This document shows positions 25,321-33,637 of a stretch of DNA of 64,000 bases, one piece after another. The DNA is from Stenotrophomonas sp. 364. GTDB taxonomy: Bacteria > Pseudomonadota > Gammaproteobacteria > Xanthomonadales > Xanthomonadaceae. The translations under genes and the position numbers were made by a program. The notes beneath the pieces were generated by a model that worked only from the letters and a program-made list of their open reading frames with translations, was not told where the DNA came from and did not search any database. The DNA lies in contig NZ_CP047135.1 of assembly GCF_009832905.1 (NCBI RefSeq), positions 4,070,001-4,134,000 on the forward strand, given 5' to 3'. Numbering within the stretch: the first letter of the stretch is position 1; each line of letters begins with the position of its first letter.

Positions 25321-25921
25321 AGCCGGCCGTTTTTACTGAGTATAAGGATTGCGGCGTATCGCGGGCCTTACGTGCTCGGAGAAGGGTACATTGTTCGCCT
25401 TCGAGCGTGGACGGCCACCGAACACTCCATCAAGACATCAATACCAGGCCCGATGGGGGTAGAACTTTAGCCAGGATACGCTGCCCCGGCTTTTGAACGA
25501 TGACCGGCTTTCACCTTAGAACAACCCCGAAGGGAGTTCAGCATCCCCCGCATGTGGGGGACGCTGAACTCGCTTCGTTCTGCCCGTGTCCGCTCCCGGG
25601 CAGAAGCGGCGATCGCCATGTGCATGGAGTCGCATAATGGCTTGGCGATTGCCAGTTAATTGAAACTGCGCGCCACCGAATCGAACTGTGAGAACAAATG
25701 CGGCACGCTCATCGCCAGCTTTTTCGGCAAACCGAGCACCGTGCGTCTTCGGAATTCAGAAATCACCGAGATTTTTTATCGGCCCTCCCGCTTGGCAGAA
25801 CGACGCACTGGCAACATGCATTCTGCATTCGCCGTGAAAGCCGCATTGTTGCAGATCATCGTGCGAAGTGCCGCACCGCAAGATAAGAAATGATTGGAAG
25901 CCAGCTGGACTAGCAAAGAAG
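25321..25921. other. Gene-free stretch with two strong hairpins
   Basis: Between two convergent genes. A hairpin at 25535-25570 pairs AGTTCAGC with GCTGAACT around an inner CCCCC/GGGGG stem. A second at 25578-25605 pairs TTCTGCCCG with CGGGCAGAA. They are probably terminators for the convergent genes; a structured RNA cannot be excluded. A 77-codon plus-strand frame at 25660-25893 shows no coding character. Confidence 0.55.
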
Positions 25922-28150
25922 TCAAAGGCGTTCACTCCGCGCCCTTAATGCGTCAGCTTGGGCTTTAAGCTCCGGTGATGTGATGGCACATCGACTTATC
26001 CACTGCCCCTGTACCGTTTCGTAGCCGCCAGATGCATCGACGCCAATAGTGACCGCTAAGACTCGCTCCGCGCCTGTTGAGAGGCACACCGCTTCAGCGG
26101 TGGCTTTAACTGCAGCCTGCTCAACTTTATCCTCATCACGATAAAGCCAGAATAGGAACATAACCCCTGTCGCCAAGCTGAAGTACCGCCTCGGATGCTG
26201 CTTCAATGACGTCCGAAGGTTCCGCAGGCAGCCAGCTAACTGTTCACGCCCCTCGGCGCCGAGATCGCGAATGTGGCTGTCAATCTCCAACCATGCCGCC
26301 CCCGGCTTCCTGTCCATCGCTCCGAGGAGACTGCTAACCTCTTCGGAGAAGAACTGCGCCGGAGGTGGGGTCGCTTCCCAATCCAGCCGGTTGAAGTAGT
26401 CATCTACTACCGCCGACATACCATTCATTAAAAGCAGCTGAGGGCCTTCTGCAAGTTGCTCGCGCAGATTGTCCGGAAAGCGGTTCTGTTGAATGTAGGC
26501 GCCAAGGTGATCGATCTCATCAAACAGGACCGCTCCTTCCAAGCTCGCAGCGTCTTGGCGAATGGTCAAGTAGTGCAGGAGTTGCCCGGCGGTTGGCAGA
26601 AATCGATCCAGTACTTGGATCTCATCGATCGCCAAGGAAATGAAAGGGAACTTGCCCAGGATTGGCGAAATCCCGGGGAGATCCTTTGCGCCGGTCGAGA
26701 ACGGTGAGTATGACTCCACGGTGAGTCCAATGGGTAGCACGAGGCGATAGTCGCTCAGGCGTACGCGTAGGACTTCCTCGTAGCGTCCATCCACCAGACT
26801 ATAGAGCTGAACCTCTTCCGCAGAGCTGAGATACTCCAGGAAACGCCGACACTGAGTGAAGGCCTTGACGATCAGATCTTGCACATCACGCGCGTGACGT
26901 TTGAAGGTATCGGCCGGAGATGCGATCGTCGCAGCCGCGCCCGACTTGGCTTCCACGAGAATTAGTACATCGTCCAACAGGAGCAAGGTGTCATTTTCGT
27001 ACCAATTCCCCTTGTGCCGGTAGTAGACTTCGTTAAAGGCCTTCGCATCATCGAGTTGGCGCTTGAAGACCACTTGGAACGCAGCCTCGCTCCAGTCCTT
27101 CTGCTTGCTGTTGAACTCTTCTCGATACGCTGGTTCGCGCCGCAAGAGGTTATAGAGAATTGCACGGTAACTTGCATCACGCGTAAAGCTTGGATCGACC
27201 TGGTAAGAGTCATGGTCCAGCTTGATCAATGGCTTCTTCCGCGCAGGGAGGGTCCTCAATGGCGTACCGCTGTAAGGCCCGGGAGCATAGAAGTCCAGCT
27301 CCTCACCTTCTGAGTACGACAGGTCGTCCAATAGGGCCGCTGGCAGCTTCGTCTGCTGAGTCACATTGCAAATGCCGCCTTGGAAGAGATCGGCGACAGC
27401 CTGACCTACGGCGGCGGCCAACTCTGGCCGCTGAGCTTGCCAGCTCCCCAGCCCATCCTCCATAGATACACCGCGTTCTTGGAGAAACTCTTGAGCATCC
27501 TCCATGGAGCCGTGGATCGTCTCGGCGGCACGACCGTGGCCCAGGCGAATCGCATCAGCCAAGTCCTGGATGCCACGAGCTATCTCCGAAGAGCCAACGC
27601 CGTAGATCCGTCTGAGCGCTTCATCGTGCGGCGCTAGAGCGAAGGAGAAAAATTCCTCCTCAAGAACTTGGTGTCGGTGGCCGCGCAGCATGATCCAGTT
27701 TGAAAGCGCCTTGAAAATAAGATTCCGTGTTTGCTCACCAAACTGTGCTTCCTCGCTACTCGCTGCCACCATCATCGCCACAACCATGGACCTTGCCCTT
27801 AGCTCCCCGGCGACCTCGATGATCCTCGTGCATACTCCCTCGTCGAAAGTTCGGTGTGAGGACGAAGGCGATGTCGCGTAAGCGGCATGCACGTACTCCA
27901 GAAGGAACTGCGCCTCGTCAAGACCTAAGGCCGTCTGCAGCTTACCTTCTGCGCATTCGCCCTCATTCGAAGCACTATCCCTCTGCATCCACTGACAAAG
28001 CGCCAACATGCTATAGAGATATCCCAGCAGCTCCTTCGGCGGCTGACTTACAATCAATGTGCGTAACTTAATGGCAAGTTGTTCTAAGTCGCCCGCTGCC
28101 TTGTCTTGATGTTCATCGGCGAAAGACGAATGCTGTGAATCTGATGACAT
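25922..28150 (-). CDS. Large protein with a PD-(D/E)xK nuclease-like domain
   Basis: 742 residues. About residues 330-410 carry a nuclease-like core: a helix with Glu (EAAFQVVFKRQL), then GNWYENDTLLLLDDVLILVEAKSG, giving Asp393/394 and Glu400-x-Lys402 as in PD-(D/E)xK and NERD nucleases. The N-terminal 250 residues are helical and acidic. The C-terminal part (about 500-742) is alpha/beta with PRRYFSLATGVMFLFWLYRD. It follows a methyltransferase-like gene on the same strand after 195 bp, so the two may work together in defence. No homologue with known function recognised. Confidence 0.7.
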   Translation of the reverse strand: MSSDSQHSSFADEHQDKAAGDLEQLAIKLRTLIVSQPPKELLGYLYSMLALCQWMQRDSASNEGECAEGKLQTALGLDEAQFLLEYVHAAYATSPSSSHRTFDEGVCTRIIEVAGELRARSMVVAMMVAASSEEAQFGEQTRNLIFKALSNWIMLRGHRHQVLEEEFFSFALAPHDEALRRIYGVGSSEIARGIQDLADAIRLGHGRAAETIHGSMEDAQEFLQERGVSMEDGLGSWQAQRPELAAAVGQAVADLFQGGICNVTQQTKLPAALLDDLSYSEGEELDFYAPGPYSGTPLRTLPARKKPLIKLDHDSYQVDPSFTRDASYRAILYNLLRREPAYREEFNSKQKDWSEAAFQVVFKRQLDDAKAFNEVYYRHKGNWYENDTLLLLDDVLILVEAKSGAAATIASPADTFKRHARDVQDLIVKAFTQCRRFLEYLSSAEEVQLYSLVDGRYEEVLRVRLSDYRLVLPIGLTVESYSPFSTGAKDLPGISPILGKFPFISLAIDEIQVLDRFLPTAGQLLHYLTIRQDAASLEGAVLFDEIDHLGAYIQQNRFPDNLREQLAEGPQLLLMNGMSAVVDDYFNRLDWEATPPPAQFFSEEVSSLLGAMDRKPGAAWLEIDSHIRDLGAEGREQLAGCLRNLRTSLKQHPRRYFSLATGVMFLFWLYRDEDKVEQAAVKATAEAVCLSTGAERVLAVTIGVDASGGYETVQGQWISRCAITSPELKAQADALRARSERL

Positions 28151-28345
28151 TTTTCACCCTGAAAGACTATTCTTTGGCACTTGGTGCGGCCCCGATCCGC
28201 AGATAGGTAGCGCCAACTAGGCCCGACAGGGACCCACTTCTGTCCCAATTGGCTTGGCTATGCCGTCTCCGCGATGCGGCCAAGACAGAGAGCGTCTTCA
28301 GCGAAGTGTCTTAATTGGCACCGGTCCTGCCGAAACCTCGCTACT

Positions 28346-30061
28346 TCAGAGCTCAGATGGCAGCGAGATGACCTCTCTAAGCGAATACATTGGAGCGTCG
28401 AAAGAATCACTATTTATACCAACGACGTGGCAGCCGTACAAGAAATCGTCCTGGTACCAGCGCTTGTTCTTGGCGATCGCGTCCAAGGCAGAGCGAAACA
28501 CCAGCTGACGCGACACATCCAGCCAGTCACCATCGATCAATGGCGCCGTGGCAAGCCAGTCATAGACATACCGGCATTCGTCAAACGGCAGAACATCCAG
28601 GAACATAGCGGTCTTCCTCCCCTCCGCCACATACCGAAAACGTCTCGTCTCGGCCACATTATTGTGGGCCGGGTAGGCGATCTGCGCGAACATGGGGTAG
28701 AACGCCAATTCGGAGGTCGGCACGTCACACAGGAATGGCATCTTGGACATGTAGTTGAATGACGCAAGGCGCTTGAGGGCTGCTGACCACAGCGCTTCAT
28801 CATGCCGCACCGCATAGAAGCAACACAGTGCTTCGACCGCGGTAAGCTTTGAATCAGGCTTGCCAGCTAGTTGATTTGCCCAGCGCCGACAAAATGTCCG
28901 AATTTCCTCGGGAGGGGGCGAGAAGTTCGCGTCGACAGGAAGAAGGCCGCAGGACGCAAGAGTGAAGAGTAATGAAAATGAAGAAGGCTCCGTGATCGCG
29001 TCGCCATCGGAGTCCACGACCTCGTGACCGCTGTCGTCATCTGGATCGAGATCAACTGCCGCTTCGCCTTCTTCGTCGGCAGCGAAACTAACAAAGCGCT
29101 CACCGCGCTTCGCCGCAGCACTGACATCAGAGACGAGTTCTTTGAAGAGACCAGAATTTAGAACCCGCATGGTGGGTGCAACGACGGAGGCGATGTCCAC
29201 TGCATGACGCGTAAGGAACGAACCATAGTAGTCGCTGAAATGGTCTTTCACCTGCTGGATAAAATCCTCGTCGGGATCGACCTCTCCTTCTTCGACCCCT
29301 CCTTCTGTAGCGGTTAAGGGGAGCAGCCAATAGCCCTGTGCCTCCGCACCATCTGTATACGTGTGCTCTGGGTCATCAAACGTGTCCAAGAAGCTCTTGG
29401 GATAAAGATAAGCCGCCACCAAGTGCGCATAACAATCGCGAACTGCCTCCTTCGAAGTGTCCGGCTCACTGAAGTTAGTGATCAGCACCCCTAATGGCGC
29501 CAACGCAGAATGCCGAAAGATGTTAACAAGTGTCTGCACCGTCTTGGCGGTGTGACTCGGCAGGGGGCCGCATGCGTCGAAGTAGATGATATCGAAGCGT
29601 CGTGGCGTCGCCAAGAAATAGTCTTCGATGCTTACGTTCATCAGTTTGACACCGCGCAGCTGGGATCTCTCGACATCCTCCCGCGCAGATGCGAACACGT
29701 CTTGCTCGATCTCAAAGGCCCAAATATTTTCTGGTCGTACGCCGAGCATTATCAAGGTATGAAGGTCATTGGTGGGCTCGGGTCCAGCGAGGTAGGCGAC
29801 CGTGATGTCTTCAGCCCGCTTGGTGCCGACGGATGATTGCCGGAACGCGCGCCAAGATTCGATGTCCTGCACATCAATCATTGCCGAGGCGCTGTGGTCC
29901 GAAGGGTGGCGACTGGGGTCTGCGAGTTCTGTGACAATCCTTGACACATACTCGGATGGGACTATGGCGCACTGCTCACGCCGGGCTGTAAGCAGCTCGA
30001 CTGCATGGGTCAGTGCTTCTGTTCGCGCGGCGTGCTTCGTGGGCTGTTTGTATGTGGACAT
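28346..30061 (-). CDS. Rossmann-fold methyltransferase-like protein of unknown function
   Basis: 571 residues. Residues about 86-170 follow a class I methyltransferase pattern: a motif I-like VAYLAGPEPTNDL (88-100), an acidic residue after strand 2 in WAFEIEQD (114-121), and a post-strand-4 segment DIIYFDACGPLP (157-168). The glycine-rich loop is atypical, so SAM binding is not certain. An acidic linker (about 235-370; DLDPDDDSGHEVVDSDGD) joins a C-terminal helical domain. An AGGAG ribosome site supports the ATG at 30061. Together with the downstream nuclease-like gene it resembles a two-gene modification/cleavage unit. Confidence 0.65.
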   Translation of the reverse strand: MSTYKQPTKHAARTEALTHAVELLTARREQCAIVPSEYVSRIVTELADPSRHPSDHSASAMIDVQDIESWRAFRQSSVGTKRAEDITVAYLAGPEPTNDLHTLIMLGVRPENIWAFEIEQDVFASAREDVERSQLRGVKLMNVSIEDYFLATPRRFDIIYFDACGPLPSHTAKTVQTLVNIFRHSALAPLGVLITNFSEPDTSKEAVRDCYAHLVAAYLYPKSFLDTFDDPEHTYTDGAEAQGYWLLPLTATEGGVEEGEVDPDEDFIQQVKDHFSDYYGSFLTRHAVDIASVVAPTMRVLNSGLFKELVSDVSAAAKRGERFVSFAADEEGEAAVDLDPDDDSGHEVVDSDGDAITEPSSFSLLFTLASCGLLPVDANFSPPPEEIRTFCRRWANQLAGKPDSKLTAVEALCCFYAVRHDEALWSAALKRLASFNYMSKMPFLCDVPTSELAFYPMFAQIAYPAHNNVAETRRFRYVAEGRKTAMFLDVLPFDECRYVYDWLATAPLIDGDWLDVSRQLVFRSALDAIAKNKRWYQDDFLYGCHVVGINSDSFDAPMYSLREVISLPSEL

Positions 30062-31307
30062 CAATGCTCCTATGTTTGATAAGCAACGCCGCGAACATCA
30101 TCTGGCCGTCCAGATGCGCGGCGCCGACCGTTGGCGGTGATTATGCAGATTTCACTTAACCGGCTGTCAAACACCCCGTCGTGTTGCCGCCCGCACACTC
30201 AGGTCGACCTCGGCCACAGGGTTTTCTAGGGATGCCCCTAGCGCCATCCCAAGTGGGGCGCAGAAGTCTAGTAAAAGGTAGCGGAACACATTGCACTTCA
30301 ACTATGTATTCCATGGCAGATGCGACCGCTTCCGTGCTTGATTCTGCGTTCCGCACGTCATTTCCTCCTGCACGAACCTTGCACCACGAAGGCTTCAATG
30401 GCCCAAGATTCCCAATCAAATTCACAAACTCACAAGAAGCTCGCTACATGACGCTCCCATATGATTCGAGCACAAGCTCGGCCCACCAATTGCTTCGAGA
30501 CCTTTAGTCAAGAAAGATCATTTCTGGGTGACTCTCGCGATTTCCTTGATCGAACTCCAGTTGAGCCATTGCCCGCACCCGTCATTCACTGGATAACCTT
30601 TGGCTGGCAGCCGCTTCAGGTGGGAGGCGTCCCTCCCATTCTCGGCAAGTACTGCTAACCGTTTCCTTCTTCAACATCAGCTCCCAGCCAAGGGATGACT
30701 TTAATAGTATCTCGCGCAGGTGCCAACCACGATGCCCTATGGAGGAGTGACGTGCTTCTGCTGTGCGATATTGCCTCCGGATAGCTTCGCTCGTGCTGCT
30801 GAATTCTCAGCACCCTAGACGGTTAAGGAATCTCAGTCAGCAGCGGAGCGCGCTGACTCTGCCTAGCTGAAATCCGCAATATCGGAATTTTGGATAACCT
30901 AACCTGCGCAGTACGGTTGCTCCGCAAAGGAGAACCCTCATGCCCATCAAGACCTTCGGCTTGGCTACCCCGTCAGCCATCCAATCGTTATGTACCTGCA
31001 CCCGCGACAACTCCGAGATCCCATACCACCGTTCCGTGGGAGCGGCCGGTCATTGGCCATTGCGCATCAGGGTCGCATCGGTGCGCGGCACCGCCGCCGC
31101 TACCGCTAGTCCGCGCACACACCGCCCCACCATCACCCCCACCTCTCCAAACCCGCAACTCCAGTTCACCGCATCGTTCGCACCAGCTGCGACCCCCTGC
31201 GAGCTTCGTCCCACTTCCGCACATCCACCGCACTCCACTTCGCATCATCGCGAATGCTGCCCGCCTGTCCGGTTGACCCTCTGCATACCCGAACGCATGG
31301 TGCACGC
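30062..31307. other. 1.2-kb stretch without a supported gene
   Basis: AT-richer than the rest until about 30.95 kb, then abruptly GC-rich. No long frame with sensible composition is present. A frame at 30940-31311 follows a good AAAGGAG ribosome site, but its translation is Thr/Pro/Ser/His-rich low complexity after about 35 residues, so it may be a gene start joined to unrelated DNA. The island edge probably lies here. Confidence 0.45.
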
Positions 31308-31904
31308 ATGAACACACTCACGCGCATTGCCCTGCTCGGCGACGTGGCCAGCATCCGCCAGGGCCACCCCTTTCGCGGTGCCATTGCTGCCGTGCCGGAG
31401 GGCCCGGTGCAGGTCATTCAACTCAAGAATCTTGCCCTGGATGGGCTGCAGGAACGCGACCACCTGCTGCGCACCGCGCTGCGTGCGCGCAAGCCGCCCG
31501 ACTGGGTGCAGGATCAGGATGTTCTGATTGCCGGGCGCGGCAATCACCCGCTGGCGATGCTGCTGCACAACCCGCCAGAATCCACGGTGTGCAGCCCGCA
31601 CCTGTATGTGCTGCGGGTGTGCACGCCCGACCTGCTGCCGGCCTTTTTGGCGTGGCAGTTGAACCAGCGCGCGGCACAGGCGTACCTGCGCCAGCAGGCG
31701 GCCGGGTCGCGCCAGCAGAGCCTGCGCAAAACAGCAGTAGCGCAGTTGCCGGTGCATATGCCGCCGGTGGCGCAGCAGCGGCGCATTGTGGGCATTGCCA
31801 GCGCGGCGCAGGCCGAACAGCGCTGCCTGGAAGCGCTGATCCACATTCGCCAACAGGAGATTGCCGTGGTGGCCGAGCAGGTGTTGCAGGGGAGCGGCGC
31901 ATGA
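31308..31904 (+). CDS. HsdS-like half subunit (single target-recognition domain)
   Basis: 198 residues, about half a normal HsdS. The layout is one target-recognition domain followed by one conserved helix. Family features are VQDQDVLIAGRGN (about 67-79), SPHLYVLRVCTPDLLPAFLAWQLN (about 95-118), the GSRQQSLRKTAVAQLPVHMPPVAQQRRIV segment (about 131-159) and a closing coiled helix. A half HsdS would need to dimerise to bind a bipartite palindromic site. It overlaps the next gene by four bases (ATGA). The other two subunits are motif-degenerate, so it may target a non-cleaving complex. Confidence 0.8.
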   Translation: MNTLTRIALLGDVASIRQGHPFRGAIAAVPEGPVQVIQLKNLALDGLQERDHLLRTALRARKPPDWVQDQDVLIAGRGNHPLAMLLHNPPESTVCSPHLYVLRVCTPDLLPAFLAWQLNQRAAQAYLRQQAAGSRQQSLRKTAVAQLPVHMPPVAQQRRIVGIASAAQAEQRCLEALIHIRQQEIAVVAEQVLQGSGA

Positions 31905-33424
31905 AGACGATGGCGGGCCTGCCCGGTGCACACGCCACGCACGCCGCGCTGAGCGCCGCGCGCGAGCCCCTCAACGACGCCGCCGATGCCAACGCGTCCA
32001 CTTACCTGCTGTTGGCGCTGTTGCTGCTCAAGATTGCCAGCGACACCGACGCCGCTGCGCAGGACCCGGACCAAACCTACGGCGCACCGCTGCACTGGCC
32101 GCCTACCGCGCCCGGGGCACAGCTGCTGGTGGTGCCACCCGAGGCGCGCTTTGAGCTGCTGTTCCGCCAGCGTTTCGCCCCCGGCAATGACCGCCGCATC
32201 ACCACCGCGCTGCAGCAGCTCAGCCAGGCCAACCGCGCCACGCTTGCCGAGGTGTTCGATGTGCTGCGCCTGCACGATGGCTGGCCGCGCGATGCCGAGC
32301 AGCGCGATGTGGCGCTCTCTCGCGTGCTGGGCCGCATGACGGTGCCGGCGCTGGACTTCCGGCCCCTGCGCGGCACCTACCGGGCCGACATCGGCCAAGC
32401 GGTGGATCGCCTGCTGGAACGCAGCCAGCCCCGCCGCAGCCCGGCGCCGGTGGCCCACGTGCCCGACCCGCTGGGCTGGCTGATGGCCGGGCTGATGGAC
32501 CCGCGCGAAGACGAAACCATCTGCGATGTGGCCTGCCACCACGGCAGCCTGCTGCTGGCCGCCAGCCGCTGGGCGCGCACCACCCACGGCGCACGCCGGC
32601 ACCAGTTGCTGGGCCAGGAAGAAAGCGACACCGCCTGGGCCTGCGCGCGCCTGCGCCTGCTGCTGCATGGCGAAGACAACCATGCGGTGCATGCAGGCAC
32701 GCCGCTGCTGCACGACGCCCTGGTGGATGCTACCGGGGAGCTGCGGCGGTTCCACGTGCAGCTCACGCGCCCGCCGTTTGCGCTGGCGTGGTCGCCCGAG
32801 CGCGGCATCCGCGATACGCACCAGCGCTTTGTGCATGGCATGCCGCCGCGCCAGTGGGGCCATCTCGCGCTGTTGCAGCACATGGTTAGAACGATGGACC
32901 GGCACACCGGGCGCATTGCGATGGTGGTGCCGCACGGGGTGCTGTTCCGCGATGGCGAGGAAGCGTTGATTCGCCGCAGCCTGCTGGACGCCAACCTGAT
33001 TGATGCCGTGATCAGCCTGCCCGACCGGCTGTTTGCGGGCAGCCCGGTGGCCACTGCGCTGCTGGTGCTGCGCGCGATGCGCGACGACGAGAACGTGCTG
33101 TTTGTGGACGCGCGCCAGCTGCAGCCGGCCACCAAGCGCGGGCCTCGGCTGGATCAGGCCGCTGCCGAGCAGGTGCTGGCGCTGTGCCGCCGCCGCGAGG
33201 ACGTAGCCGGTGTGGCCTGCCTGGCGTCACCGCAGATGCTGGCCTTGCAGGGCAGCAACCTGAGCATTGCGCGCTATGTGCAGCCGGGCGAGCACGCCCC
33301 GGTGCCCACGCTGGAGGCGCTGCGTGGGCAGCGTGCGCGGTTGCGCTCGCGCTTGGGTGCGTTGGAGCAGTCACTGGACGGCGATTTGGCAGAGCTGGAA
33401 GAGCGGCCAGCAAAAGCGGGCTGA
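31901..33424 (+). CDS. HsdM-like protein with degenerate methyltransferase motifs
   Basis: 507 residues aligned over its length with type I HsdM. Conserved scaffold: DPLGWLMAGLMDP (189-201), GQEESDTAWACARLRLLLHG (238-257), IAMVVPHGVLFRDGEEALIRRSLL and AVISLPDRLF. Catalytic motifs are lost. Motif I, normally D-P-x-C-G-S-G, reads DVACHHGSLL (209-218). Motif IV, normally N-P-P-F, reads TRPPF (289-293), replacing the catalytic Asn with Arg. SAM-dependent adenine methylation is therefore unlikely. The frame is fully open and coupled to the S-like gene, so the protein is probably maintained for another role, such as a DNA-bound scaffold. Confidence 0.82.
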   Translation: MKTMAGLPGAHATHAALSAAREPLNDAADANASTYLLLALLLLKIASDTDAAAQDPDQTYGAPLHWPPTAPGAQLLVVPPEARFELLFRQRFAPGNDRRITTALQQLSQANRATLAEVFDVLRLHDGWPRDAEQRDVALSRVLGRMTVPALDFRPLRGTYRADIGQAVDRLLERSQPRRSPAPVAHVPDPLGWLMAGLMDPREDETICDVACHHGSLLLAASRWARTTHGARRHQLLGQEESDTAWACARLRLLLHGEDNHAVHAGTPLLHDALVDATGELRRFHVQLTRPPFALAWSPERGIRDTHQRFVHGMPPRQWGHLALLQHMVRTMDRHTGRIAMVVPHGVLFRDGEEALIRRSLLDANLIDAVISLPDRLFAGSPVATALLVLRAMRDDENVLFVDARQLQPATKRGPRLDQAAAEQVLALCRRREDVAGVACLASPQMLALQGSNLSIARYVQPGEHAPVPTLEALRGQRARLRSRLGALEQSLDGDLAELEERPAKAG

Positions 33425-33637
33425 CACTGCGGTGCGTGCCGGATTGATTGGCGCCCGCTATGTGCATGCTTCGGTGCATTGAAACTGTTCACTGCACCGT
33501 GCAGCGGATGTGCAGGAAACGGAATGGTGCACACGGTGTGGCCCTTAACGGCTGCGCCAGACTGCAGGCATGCGCTATCGAACCTTCCGTTTCGCCACGC
33601 CGCCGCTGTGCCGTTTCCCGCTGCAAGGCGGGCTGTC

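Noticed and set aside
25660..25893. 77-codon plus-strand frame
   Set aside because: No ribosome site or recognisable composition; in a gap with terminator-like hairpins.
30940..31311. Frame with a good AAAGGAG ribosome site before the HsdS-like gene
   Set aside because: After about 35 residues the product becomes low-complexity Pro/Thr/Ser/His. It runs over the start of the HsdS-like gene. It may be a broken gene start.
31901..33424. Calling this gene an active N6-adenine DNA methyltransferase
   Set aside because: The overall fold matches HsdM, but both motif I and the NPPF catalytic box are replaced, so I kept the family and dropped the activity.
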